A stretch of DNA of 64,000 nucleotides from Caldilineaceae bacterium (GCA_022827195.1 JAJDTL010000041.1:157599-221598), one strand, 5' to 3'; positions 53,080 through 61,575 are shown, counted from the first letter of the stretch. Program-made: numbers and translations. The notes: generated by a model from the letters alone, not told the origin.

Positions 53080-54204
53080 TCAGAGCTCATTGATGCGCCA
53101 CTTGGTGTAGGCGGCGTGGCAGACGCCGTCTTCGAGCGTGATCCAGTAACAGGTGAAGAGGCTGCCGTCGTCGAACTGGACGGTAATGGGATAGCCGACG
53201 TCGGAGCCGCCGCTGTGGCGGGGATAGTCGGGCCACATGGGTGATGCGGTGCCGGCGTCGTCGCGCATGATGATCGTGTTGGCGGTGTCCCAGGTCTTGC
53301 CGTTGTCATCGCTGAGGACGAGGCGAATGCCCATTGGGTCCCAGCGGTAGGTGACGGCGCAAAGGATGCGCCCGTCCTGCAGGCGCAGGAGGTGGGGCGG
53401 GTAGCCTCTGATATCGGTTCGGAGCGGCTGGGACCAGGTGAGGCCGCCGTCATCCGACCAGCTTTCGAGCAGGTAGCCGCTGGAGATGCTGCCGGGGGTG
53501 GCGTGGCGGATGTGGGCAAGTACTTTGCCGGGCTCGGTCTCGATGAAGCAGGTCTCGTCGCCCTTGACGCTGGAAATGCTGGAGCAGAGAGGGATGAGGC
53601 GCCAGTTGTCGCCGTTGGGGTCGGATCGCCAGACAAAGACCTGGCCGCGGTCGCCATCCTGGTCGCTGGCGTAGACTGGCAGGAGGATGTTGCCGGCCTG
53701 CAGGCGGGTCCAGCGGGGGAAGGCTGTCATCCAACTGAAGCCGGGCACGAGCCAGTCGCGGCGGTCCCAGGTCTTGCCCTGGTCGTGGGAGCGCATGACG
53801 AAGAGTTTGGGCATTCCGACGAGCAGGTCGTTGCCGGTGTTGTTGGGATGGGGCCGGGCGGTGAGTCCGAGTTCTTCGGCTTCGGCGGCGCGCGCTGTGG
53901 GCCAGACTTCGAAGCCGACGGTACCGGCGGCGAGGTAGCTGCCGTCGGCCTGGACGTCGGCGTAGCGGTCGTACTGTTCACGCGGTAGGGCGCCGGGCCA
54001 GGCGAGGGGGATGGTCTGGTCCTCGGTCTCGGTGAAGGTCTCGCCCTGGTCATCAGAGACGAGCACGACCCAATCGGCGAGGCCATAGTGATCGGCGAAG
54101 GGGGAGGAGACGACGCCGACGGTCAGGCGGCCGTCGGGCAGGAGCTGCGGCACGGGGCCGAGGGAATAACGGTCGGGGCGTTTGTAGAGGATGCCGTGCT
54201 GCAT
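53080..54204 (-). CDS. BNR-repeat/sialidase-superfamily propeller protein
   Basis: A 374-residue protein with Asp-box-like repeats SDDQGETFTE, SHDQGKTWDRRD, SDDGGLTWSQP and SDDNGKTWDTA, consistent with a six-bladed propeller. RDDAGTASPMWPDYPRHSGGSDVGYPITVQFDDGSLFTCYW is a conserved-looking end. It has no signal peptide. GGAG lies eight bases before the ATG. It is the first gene after the permeases of system 4 and may act on the solute once imported. Hydrolase activity is not proven by these motifs. Confidence 0.86.
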   Translation of the reverse strand: MQHGILYKRPDRYSLGPVPQLLPDGRLTVGVVSSPFADHYGLADWVVLVSDDQGETFTETEDQTIPLAWPGALPREQYDRYADVQADGSYLAAGTVGFEVWPTARAAEAEELGLTARPHPNNTGNDLLVGMPKLFVMRSHDQGKTWDRRDWLVPGFSWMTAFPRWTRLQAGNILLPVYASDQDGDRGQVFVWRSDPNGDNWRLIPLCSSISSVKGDETCFIETEPGKVLAHIRHATPGSISSGYLLESWSDDGGLTWSQPLRTDIRGYPPHLLRLQDGRILCAVTYRWDPMGIRLVLSDDNGKTWDTANTIIMRDDAGTASPMWPDYPRHSGGSDVGYPITVQFDDGSLFTCYWITLEDGVCHAAYTKWRINEL

Positions 54205-54282
54205 AGAGTGTCTCCGTGCTGTGTGGGCGGCTGGTGGAGCGCTGTGCGGCTGCGGGCCACTGGTGACCGGCTGGCGCGTCGA

Positions 54283-55185
54283 TTATCGGCGACGGCGCGG
54301 GTCTAGAATGTCGCGCAGGGCGTCGCCGATAAGGTTGAGCGAGATGACGGTGAGGACGAGGACGGTGCCGGGCGGGATCCAGAACCACCAGAACTGGCGA
54401 ATGCGGGTGACCTGGTTGGCCTCCTGGATAATGTTGCCCCAGCTGGGTGTCGGCTGCTGGACGCCGAGGCCGAGAAAGCTGAGGCCGGCCTCGGCGATGA
54501 TGATGGCGCCGATATTGAGGGTCATGTTGACGAGCACGAGGTGCATGACGTTGGGCAGGACGTGTTTCTGGACGATGCCCCAGTTGGAGCGGCCGATGGA
54601 GCGGGCGGCGAGCGTGTAGTCGAGCTCGCGGATCGAGAGCACCTGGCCGCGAAAGATGCGGGTATCGGGGAACCAGCCGAGCAGCCCCAATCCGATGAGG
54701 AGGACAAGCGGGGAGGGGCCGTAGGCGCCGACGAGGATGAGGAGGAGGAAGATCTGGGGGATGGTGAGCATAACGTCTACGAAGCGCTGGATGAGAAAGT
54801 CGACTGCGCCGCCGAAGAAGCCGGATATTGCCCCCATCACGAGCCCGATGGCGGTGCGGATAATGACGGCGGAGAGGCCGATGAGCAGCGAAACGCGGCC
54901 GCCGTAGAGAATGCGAGTATACAGGTCGCGGCCGGTGTTGTCGGTACCGAGGAGATGGTCGACGCTGGGAGGTTTGCGGATTGCCCGGATATCGATCTCC
55001 TCGAAATCGTAGGGGGTGACAAGCGGGGCAAGGATGACCAGCAGGGTAATCACGACCATGTAGACAAGGCCGGCGACGGCGCCGGGGTTCTGCATGAACA
55101 GTCGGATATTTTGCGCGGCCAGAGAGGGTCTCTCGGGGAGTATCTGTTGTGCTCTATCCGAAGACGCGTTGGCCTGAACGCTCAT
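54283..55185 (-). CDS. ABC transporter permease, DppC/OppC type (system 4)
   Basis: A 300-residue DppC-type permease with the landmark DHLLGTDNTGRDLYTRILYGGRVSL, the EAA loop ELDYTLAARSIGR and the end NLIGDALRDILDPRRRR. The N-terminus carries about 30 hydrophilic residues before the first helix (VAGLVYMVVITLLVILAPLV). AGGAG lies about 12 bases before the ATG, slightly far. It is 87 bases downstream of the DppB partner at 55273-56301. No ATPase gene is present in this operon either. Confidence 0.92.
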   Translation of the reverse strand: MSVQANASSDRAQQILPERPSLAAQNIRLFMQNPGAVAGLVYMVVITLLVILAPLVTPYDFEEIDIRAIRKPPSVDHLLGTDNTGRDLYTRILYGGRVSLLIGLSAVIIRTAIGLVMGAISGFFGGAVDFLIQRFVDVMLTIPQIFLLLILVGAYGPSPLVLLIGLGLLGWFPDTRIFRGQVLSIRELDYTLAARSIGRSNWGIVQKHVLPNVMHLVLVNMTLNIGAIIIAEAGLSFLGLGVQQPTPSWGNIIQEANQVTRIRQFWWFWIPPGTVLVLTVISLNLIGDALRDILDPRRRR

Positions 55186-55272
55186 GCTGGTCTCTTACTC
55201 CTGTCGTTCAACGACGCTGGCTTATGGGAGGCGGAATGCAGCAAAGTTGCAATGGAGTTGCAGAAGAGGCGG

Positions 55273-56301
55273 TCACGAGTATGAGACCCGGGGGTCGACC
55301 CAGGCATAGCAGAGGTCGACGATGAGATTGACAAGGATAACGAGCGCACCGAGGACGGCGATAATTGCGATCAGGATCGAGAAGTCCTTGGCCTGGGCTG
55401 CCTGGGCGGTCCATTTTCCCATGCCGCTGATGTTGAAGGCCTGCTCAAAGAAGGCGGAGCCGCCGATAATGTCGGGGATGCCGCGGCCGATGACGGTGAC
55501 GACCGGCAGGAGTGCGCTGCGGAAGATGTGGCGGCTGCGCACGACGGCCTCTCTGAGTCCCTTGGCGCGGGCGACGGTGACATAGTCGGTGCGCATGGTT
55601 TCGAGCACGCTTGTGCGGGTCCAGCGGATGAGGCCGGCCGAACCGCTGATTCCCATGACGAGTACGGGCAGGAGCATGTGATAGACGCGATCGAGGAAGT
55701 CCCCGCCGGTGCGGGGGTTGTAAAGACCGCCTGCGGGGAACCAGCCCAATTTGACGGCAAAGAAGAGGATCGCGCCGGTGGCGAGCAGGAAACCGGGCAC
55801 ACCGATGATGATGTAGGTGATAAATGAGACCACGTTGTCGAAGATCGAGTACTGATAGATAGCGGAAAGGGAGCCGACGAATACGCCGATCAGGATGCTG
55901 AGCAGGGTGGCGAAGACGGAAAGCCGGACGGTGACGCTGATACGGTTACGCATTTCGGGGCCGATGAGCTCGGCGGTCCTCATGCCGCGGCCGAAGTCAC
56001 CCTGCAGCATCTTGCCCAGCCAGCGCCCATACTGAATAGGAATGGGGTCGTTGAGCCCGAGCTTCTGCTTCTGGAATTCGGTGTTGCTGATCGATTCCTC
56101 GTCGCTGCGGCCTTTGTAGGCTTCGCGGATGCCCATCTGGTCGCGCACCTGCTGGGCGGTCATGCCTTCGGTATCGGTGGCCATGAACATGAAAAGAGTG
56201 GGATCGCCAGGCGCGAGGCGCATAATGGCGAAGCTGCCGAAGGTCAGGACGAGGAGCATGGGGAAGACGGCGAGCAGGCGGCGGATGATGTATTGGGTCA
56301 A
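55273..56301 (-). CDS. ABC transporter permease, DppB/OppB type (system 4)
   Basis: A 342-residue DppB-type permease that starts at TTG 56301 (TQYIIRRLLAVFPMLLVLTFGSF) after AAGGGAA. It is about 25 residues longer than the other DppB proteins here because of an extended periplasmic segment (ATDTEGMTAQQVRDQMGIREAYKGRSDEESISNTEFQKQKLGL) before NDPIPIQYGRWLGKML. The EAA loop DYVTVARAKGL and the end YAWVDPRVSYS are typical. It pairs with the DppC subunit at 54283. Confidence 0.92.
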   Translation of the reverse strand: MTQYIIRRLLAVFPMLLVLTFGSFAIMRLAPGDPTLFMFMATDTEGMTAQQVRDQMGIREAYKGRSDEESISNTEFQKQKLGLNDPIPIQYGRWLGKMLQGDFGRGMRTAELIGPEMRNRISVTVRLSVFATLLSILIGVFVGSLSAIYQYSIFDNVVSFITYIIIGVPGFLLATGAILFFAVKLGWFPAGGLYNPRTGGDFLDRVYHMLLPVLVMGISGSAGLIRWTRTSVLETMRTDYVTVARAKGLREAVVRSRHIFRSALLPVVTVIGRGIPDIIGGSAFFEQAFNISGMGKWTAQAAQAKDFSILIAIIAVLGALVILVNLIVDLCYAWVDPRVSYS

Positions 56302-56366
56302 CGTTCGTTTCCCTTCACGGAAGCCGGGTGTGTTGCGGCAGGAACGAGGACTGGCGCCCGGCGTAG

Positions 56367-56404
56367 CCGACCGGCGCCGGTGGATTTGAACCGGCGCCGG
56401 TCGG
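56367..56404 (-). promoter_or_regulatory. Intercistronic hairpin, system 4
   Basis: A perfect 15-bp stem (arms 56367-56381 and 56390-56404) with an eight-base loop lies between the binding-protein stop and the DppB start. The arms are GC-only except near the ends, making it the strongest of the four hairpins. Confidence 0.7.
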
Positions 56405-56443
56405 GTTCGTACGAAGCGAGAGACTGGGCAGCCTTTGGGTAGG

Positions 56444-58213
56444 CTACTCGAGCCAGTACCAGCTGCTTACGCCCTTCTCGCCGCAGGTGCCGAGGAAGTT
56501 GAAGGCCTCCTCGGGGATGAAGCCGCCGAGGGCGGCAGTGGTTACGTAGAACTCGGCGATCTGGGTGACGCCCCAGATGGGCCCGTCGTTGAAGTAGATA
56601 TTCATAATCTCTTCGCTGAGGCGGGTGAACTCATTGGGGTCGGTGGTGCCCATGGCTTCGACGCACTTGGAGCGAAACTCCTCGTTGCACCAGTGGAAGA
56701 TGGAGGGCCAGTAGTCCTCTTCGCAAGAGCCGACCCAGTAGGTGCAGTTGCGGATGGTGTTCATGACCCAGCCGCCGACCATGTCGATGTCGTAGTTGCC
56801 ATCGGCGCGGCGTTCCTGGCGGAGTTCTTCGCCCTGCAGGATTTCGCTCTCGATGCCGACTGCGGCGAGCTGCTGCTGGAGCAGGACCGGGGCATCGCCG
56901 CCGGCGCCGGTGAGGATGGAGAGCACGCGATCGGACTCCCATTCACCTGCGGCCTCGGCTTCGGCGAGCAGCTGCATGGACATTTCGGGGTTGTACTGCC
57001 GCGGGAGGACGAGGCTTTCGTCGCAGTCAGGGCAGAAGGAGTCGGCGGCGCCGGCAAGGTGGCCGCGCAGGCCGAAGACGGAGTCTTCAGGGTCGCCGAA
57101 GCCGAAGTAGAGGACTTCGGCCCAGAGCTCGCGGTCGATGGCGTAGGCAATGGCGTCCATGACCGTGCGGGAGAGCTTGCGGTCCTCCATGCGGTTGAGG
57201 CCGTAGCCGGTCATCATGAAGGTGCGGGGGTGGATGCTGACGTCGTCCAGGTCCTTGACCGAGTCGTAGTCGGCGGCGCCGATCTTAATGACGTCGGACT
57301 GGCCTTCGAGGAAGTTTTCAAGGCGGAGGCCGGACTGTTCGGCGTAGCGCTTGATGCCGGGCTTGCCGTAGATGGCGTGGCCCCACCATTCTTCCCAGCG
57401 CTGGTTTTCGAGGTACTTGGCTTCCTCGTCGTACTTGACGACCTGGTAGGGTCCGCTGAAGACTTCGGGCATCCAGGCGTCGGGGAAGTCACCTGCCCAG
57501 AGTTGGGCGGCGGTGAAGCCGCCGAGGTGATGTTCGGGCAGGATGCCGAGCATGCCGAGGTCGCGCCAGATCTGGCCGACGGGCGTGTTGAATTCGACGC
57601 GCATATTGAAGTCGTCGATGATCTGGATGCCTTCGATGGACCCGGTCTTGCCGTCGTAGTAGTCCTGGCCGCCGGCGACGTTGGGGATCATGCCGCGGGC
57701 GTCGCCCAGCCAGTAGTCGGCGTCGGCGTGGTAGAGGAGGTGGAGGGTAAAAGAGACGTCTTCGGTGGTGATGGTCTCGCCGTCGCTCCAGGTGGCTTCG
57801 GGGTAGAGCTCGATTTCGAGCGCGGTCCTGTCATCAACGGGGTCGACGCGTTTGGCGAGCCAGGGAGTGGGCGTGGAGTTGCCGAGCGGCCCGAGGAAGA
57901 TCAGCGGCATGATCGTTTGGTAGTAGGTCTCGCTGCCGAAGTTCCAGTTGCTGGCGGTGATCGAGCCCCAGACGCCGACGCCGAAGCGGCCGCGGCCGGG
58001 CAGGATGAGGAGCCTGTCGGAGCCGACGGTATCGGGGTTCATGGCGAGGTCGGCGTCGGGAATATCAGCTGCGGCTGCGGCTTCTGATTCCTCCATGGCT
58101 TCGCCGGACTCCATGCCGCCGTCACCGGCGGGGGCGCAGGCGGCGAATGCCAGCGAGAGGATGAGCAGGAGCGGCAGGAGCGAACAGCTCAACCAGTTTC
58201 GTTTCATACGCAT
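56444..58213 (-). CDS. ABC transporter substrate-binding lipoprotein, family 5 (system 4)
   Basis: A 589-residue solute-binding protein. The signal peptide ends with FAAC (Cys26), followed by a Gly/Glu/Met/Ala linker. The SBP_bac_5 signature is WSDGETITTEDVSFTL near residue 140, and later VMDAIAYAIDRELWAEVLYFG corresponds to the DNxxVRQAxxYAID region of the family. Cys residues in DSFCPDCDESL and RNCTYWVGSCEEDYW are unusual and could form disulfides. AAGGAG seven bases upstream supports the ATG at 58213. It heads the 11.5 kb minus-strand operon, with a clear promoter at 58304-58331. Confidence 0.92.
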   Translation of the reverse strand: MRMKRNWLSCSLLPLLLILSLAFAACAPAGDGGMESGEAMEESEAAAAADIPDADLAMNPDTVGSDRLLILPGRGRFGVGVWGSITASNWNFGSETYYQTIMPLIFLGPLGNSTPTPWLAKRVDPVDDRTALEIELYPEATWSDGETITTEDVSFTLHLLYHADADYWLGDARGMIPNVAGGQDYYDGKTGSIEGIQIIDDFNMRVEFNTPVGQIWRDLGMLGILPEHHLGGFTAAQLWAGDFPDAWMPEVFSGPYQVVKYDEEAKYLENQRWEEWWGHAIYGKPGIKRYAEQSGLRLENFLEGQSDVIKIGAADYDSVKDLDDVSIHPRTFMMTGYGLNRMEDRKLSRTVMDAIAYAIDRELWAEVLYFGFGDPEDSVFGLRGHLAGAADSFCPDCDESLVLPRQYNPEMSMQLLAEAEAAGEWESDRVLSILTGAGGDAPVLLQQQLAAVGIESEILQGEELRQERRADGNYDIDMVGGWVMNTIRNCTYWVGSCEEDYWPSIFHWCNEEFRSKCVEAMGTTDPNEFTRLSEEIMNIYFNDGPIWGVTQIAEFYVTTAALGGFIPEEAFNFLGTCGEKGVSSWYWLE

Positions 58214-58303
58214 GTCTTTTCTCCTTGAGGAAGAACGAATGTATGTAGGTAGATTTGTTCTGGATTGCGGCGTCGCGGATGCGGCCGTGAGGAATCTGCG
58301 GGT

Positions 58304-58331
58304 ATTGTAAGGAAAAAGAAGGGATTGTCAA
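58304..58331 (-). promoter_or_regulatory. Sigma-70-like promoter of the minus-strand operon (system 4)
   Basis: Read on the minus strand, TTGACA (58331-58326) and TACAAT (58309-58304) are separated by 16 bases. The binding-protein start is about 90 bases downstream. Confidence 0.65.
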
Positions 58332-58588
58332 ACATAGGAAATGGCGGTGCCGGTGCGCGGCGTGCGGTGCCATGGCGGCTGGGATCGGGCGGGTGAATTT
58401 GGTGCGGCCGGCGCGGGGCCGGGGAGGCCGTTCGCGCCTGCGCGGGAAGTTCTTGCTGTTTGGCAGTTGGGGGCGCAAACGGTTGCAAGCGCGGCCGGCG
58501 ACGGTGAAGGGGCAGGGTATCGATAGGGTATCGAATTCGTCCAATGTCTACCAAAGTCGTCTGTTTTGAGGATGTTTTTTCCTTTTCC

Positions 58589-58715
58589 GTGACAGGATGT
58601 TTGGGCGGCTGTTCGTGACAGGATGTTGCCGGGGGGTTCAGGGGTCGACATTGGGCGACATAGGCCGACTTAGGGGCGACATAAGGAGACATTGGGTCGA
58701 CATATGGACGACAAG
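58589..58715 (+). repeat. Direct repeats: paired GTGACAGGATGTT and tandem GACAT-type units
   Basis: GTGACAGGATGTT occurs at 58589-58601 and 58615-58627, 26 bases apart. About seven imperfect units of 10-12 bases with the core CGACAT(A/T)(A/G)GG follow from 58644 to 58715. The combination resembles multiple transposase-binding sites at an insertion-element end or iteron-like sites, but no matching transposase is seen. Confidence 0.5.
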
Positions 58716-59279
58716 TGTGGCGCGTGTGGGGAGACGTCACTTTTTGGCGTCTGCGGCGAGGTTGCCGGGTCGAGAGGGAGGGCTGAGGGCGTGACGCGCC
58801 GGCCCTTTTTGGCGGCTGGAGGCGGGTAATGTGCCGCCGGCCGAGCGGCAGGCGGCGATAGGGCGCGGCTGGTGCAGTACGTGCTTGGCGGGTAGGACGG
58901 GTCGACGTTCATTTCATGATTGGTGGCGTTGCGACCGGGCTGCGGCTGCGTTTTTGGGTCAGCTAAGACCAGTATAGTGCATGTCTGGAGGTCTTGCAGG
59001 GATTAGGCGAAAGTTGGCTGATTCAGGCTTTAGTCCTTAAGAGGCGGATGGGGGGATCCACGAAACTGCACGAATTTGCACGAAGGGGGAGGTGGGAGGG
59101 GCCGCCAGGGTGAAGTGAGCTTCGAACAGGGACCATGGGCGAAGTCTTGTAATGTGCAGACTCAGCAAGCCGGGGGAAGCCATGGCGCGAGAGGATGGAC
59201 ATTGGAGCACTTCACCGAGCTTGGGGAAATGTATCACGTTGGTCAAGAGATGGAGGCAACACGCGGCTGCCTGGACGCA
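58716..59279. other. Non-coding GC-rich stretch with no recognised gene
   Basis: Open frames here have random-looking, Arg/Gly/Pro-rich translations with no ribosome-binding site or family motif. Nothing else is recognised. It precedes the IS3 relic. Confidence 0.4.
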
Positions 59280-59500
59280 GGCCAAATCGAAGATGGCGTG
59301 AGTGACCGCGGCCGCGCCCTTGATAACGTCTCCCTAAAACGCCTAAATCGCCGCACAAAGTACGAGGACATTTTTCTCAAACAGCATAGTTCCTTGCTTC
59401 AGATGCCCACTGGGCTGACCGCCTACATCAACTTCCACAACCTTGGAGACTGCATCAAAGTCTCAGCCATTGCAGGTCGGAGGAAGAGGAAATCGCGCTC
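59280..59500 (+). pseudogene. IS3-family transposase (OrfB, rve domain) C-terminal relic
   Basis: The frame starting at 59280 encodes DRGRALDNVSLKRLNRRTKYEDIFLKQ and then GLTAYINFHN, matching the C-terminal catalytic region of IS3-type transposases (GRALDNVFIERLWRxxKYExIYLK, then FYN). The catalytic glutamate of the DDE triad (usually in VFIERLW) is Lys here. After FHN, a shifted frame gives LHQSLSH, corresponding to the family HQSLGY motif. The N-terminal part and the IS ends are not recognised. It is a dead fragment. Confidence 0.72.
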
Positions 59501-59745
59501 TGTTCAGAGCCGGCCGCATTCGCCTCAATGCATCTTATTCTTTCGATGTCGTGTTCCAACGATGGGGGCTGACCACATCACCTCGCGGTCCTTCCTACTA
59601 TTGCGTCGCCGCCGATCACTCCTCAAGAGTCCAGCTGTAGATTCCGCATAGACATTCGCGCTGTCTTTGGCCGGCTCGGCATCGTCGAGAAGGTCCTCTG
59701 CTCAAAAGAGGACGGATCCCAGGTATAGTGTCCCCGGGCGAGCGT
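59501..59745. other. Intergenic sequence with no recognised feature
   Basis: It lies between the IS3 relic and the convergent FG-GAP gene. No coding frame with a family motif is seen. Confidence 0.35.
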
Positions 59746-60867
59746 TCAAGCGCTGTCATTGCGCCACCAGCGGACTTCGTTGCTGCCGCGCTCGGCGGCG
59801 GCGATGATGTCGAGGCGGCCGTTGCCGGTGAGGTCGGCGGTGATGACCATGTTGGCGTTGGTCCAGCCGTCTTTGAGGAGCTGCATGTCCCAGGGGCCGC
59901 GCGGGTCGCCGCGGTGCTTGAAGACCGCGACGCGGCCGCTGACGTTCCAGGCTGTGGCGATGACTTCGAGCTGGCCGTCGCCGTCGAGGTCGGCGGCGAT
60001 GGCTTCGAAGGCGTGGGGGAATTTTTCGCAGATTATGTGCTTGCGCCATTTGCCGGCGGCGGGGTCGCCTTCGTGCTCGTACCAGACGACCTGGTGATGC
60101 TCGAAGGGAGCGCCGCCCTTCTCGCCCGGGGGCAGCATGCCGAGCGCCATGACGATATCGACGTCGCCGTCGCCGTCCATGTCGACAGGGCGGCCGTGGA
60201 TGGGCTGGGGCGCGTCGTCGATGATGTGTTTGCGCCAGCCCTGCCTGGCGGGGTTGCCTGTGTTTTCGTACCAGGCGAGCTGGTTGCCGACGCGGGCGGT
60301 AGCGAGGAGGTCGATCTTGCCATTGCCGTTGATGTCGACGGCGTGGATGTCGCGCGTTTCGGCGATGTCATCCTCGATGATGTGTTTGGTCCAGTCGCTG
60401 CCGGTGTTTTCGTACCAAAGGACCTGGTTGCCCTTGCGCCAGTTGGTGGCGGCGACGTCGAGTGCGCCGTTGCCTGTTAGGTCGGCGACGGCGACGGCGT
60501 AGGCGCCGGGGATTGTGCCTTCGTCGATGTAGTGGAACTGCCAGGAGGCGGGCAGGCGGGGGTCGCCGTCGTAGGCGAAGTAGAGGAGGCTGGCGCTGAT
60601 GTTGTCGACGGTGACGATTTCGGGGCGTCCGTCGCCGTTGATGTCGACTACCTGGTGGCGTTCGAGCCACTCGTTTTCCTTGCGGTGGATGACGTGGCGC
60701 GTGAAGTTGCCGTTGCCGTTGTTTTCGAGCCAGTAGAGGCCGACGTCGGTGTCGGGGGTGATGATGTCGGGCAGGCCGTTGCCGGTGAGGTCGAAGGTGG
60801 AGAGGGCGTAAGCGTATTCGTAGCCGTCCATGGCGAGCTGTTCGGTTAGGTTGATGAGATCCGGCAT
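59746..60867 (-). CDS. FG-GAP/VCBS-repeat protein, seven-bladed propeller
   Basis: A 373-residue protein with seven calcium-binding-type repeats: DLTGNGLPDI, DINGDGRPEI, DLTGNGALDV, DINGNGKIDL, DMDGDGDVDI, DLDGDGQLEV and DLTGNGRLDI. Each is followed by a WYEN/WxxH strand such as QVLWYENTGSDWTKHII, which fits an integrin-like seven-bladed propeller. Unlike most VCBS proteins it has no signal peptide when started at the ATG at 60867. A longer frame upstream to 61152 is open but has no similarity. It may bind or process carbohydrate. It is transcribed alone, convergent with the IS3 relic. Confidence 0.87.
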   Translation of the reverse strand: MPDLINLTEQLAMDGYEYAYALSTFDLTGNGLPDIITPDTDVGLYWLENNGNGNFTRHVIHRKENEWLERHQVVDINGDGRPEIVTVDNISASLLYFAYDGDPRLPASWQFHYIDEGTIPGAYAVAVADLTGNGALDVAATNWRKGNQVLWYENTGSDWTKHIIEDDIAETRDIHAVDINGNGKIDLLATARVGNQLAWYENTGNPARQGWRKHIIDDAPQPIHGRPVDMDGDGDVDIVMALGMLPPGEKGGAPFEHHQVVWYEHEGDPAAGKWRKHIICEKFPHAFEAIAADLDGDGQLEVIATAWNVSGRVAVFKHRGDPRGPWDMQLLKDGWTNANMVITADLTGNGRLDIIAAAERGSNEVRWWRNDSA

Positions 60868-61311
60868 GTTTGGCCTCTGGTTGGGTGGTGCGGGTTCCGT
60901 TTTTCGCTGCGCGGGCAGGATAGCAGGGTTGATGGGGGAGGGCAAGGGGCGGTGGCCGGCGCAGGGTGCATGGTCCCGATCGCAGAGGAGGGCTGTGTGT
61001 GCGTGAGGCCTCCGGGCCGGGGCACTTCCCAAGATTGGAACAATTGTTCTACTGAAACTGGTCGCGAAATCGGTTGAACTGCCGCGCTGCGGTGGGTAAG
61101 CTGGACAGGCTGTGCGACGCGCCGATCCCCCTGGGCGCGTCGTACAGCCCAATCTGTGAAGTTTTTAAGCAGTGAAGAGGCGAAGTTGACGTGGTGATCG
61201 CCGTTCGCAAGGAGGGCCAGCGATGATTCGAGAACTCAATTCTGGAGAATGTCAGCGGTGCGAATCGCGGGCTGGTGATCAACACATTCACACACATAAG
61301 GAGTTTCATTC
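60868..61311. other. Divergent intergenic region with a 12-bp palindrome
   Basis: No gene is seen. It contains the palindrome GAACAATTGTTC at 61038-61049, which fits the GAACN4GTTC pattern of LexA boxes, and the first direct-repeat copy at 61241-61280. Confidence 0.45.
61241..61280 (+). repeat. Direct repeat, copy 1, upstream of small membrane-protein gene
   Basis: Forty bases that match 61576-61615 at 33 of 40 positions, starting TCTGGAG and ending GGTGATY. The two copies flank the gene at 61312-61572. Confidence 0.65.
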
Positions 61312-61572
61312 ATGCACCTCGTAGGCCTCATGATTCTGTTGTCTGAGGCAATCCCCCAATTAGGGTGCAAGTGCACGGTCGACATACCCATGACCCTTCT
61401 CCACGAAGTCGGCCTGATCGTGGTGGGGACCGCACTCTTCGTCTACACGTACAGAGCGATGGACAAACGGGGCCGGATCATAACTCTCGCGTCCCTCGGC
61501 ACCATTGCTGTCCTGCGGTCGTGGTGGGCGGTTCTTGCGTGGTACGCGCGAGAAGGGTTTATGTATTTCTGA
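61312..61572 (+). CDS. Small membrane protein of unknown function
   Basis: An 86-residue protein with a clear AAGGAG at 61298-61303, eight bases before the ATG. Two hydrophobic segments are visible (LLHEVGLIVVGTALFVYTY, about residues 29-47, and LASLGTIAVLRSWWAVLAWY, about 59-78), so it is probably an integral membrane protein. The N-terminus (MHLVGLMILLSEAIPQ) is also hydrophobic, and a CKC motif follows. No family is recognised. It lies between two 40-bp direct repeats, which may indicate that it moves as a cassette. Confidence 0.65.
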   Translation: MHLVGLMILLSEAIPQLGCKCTVDIPMTLLHEVGLIVVGTALFVYTYRAMDKRGRIITLASLGTIAVLRSWWAVLAWYAREGFMYF

Positions 61573-61575
61573 TGT

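Noticed and set aside
56435..58087. 550-codon plus-strand open frame opposite the system 4 binding protein
   Set aside because: It is a shadow of the lipoprotein gene, whose signal peptide, lipobox and family signature are on the minus strand.
58204..58740. 178-codon minus-strand open frame upstream of the system 4 operon
   Set aside because: It overlaps the promoter and the repeat block, is Pro/Arg/Ser-rich, and part of its sequence simply translates the GACAT repeats.
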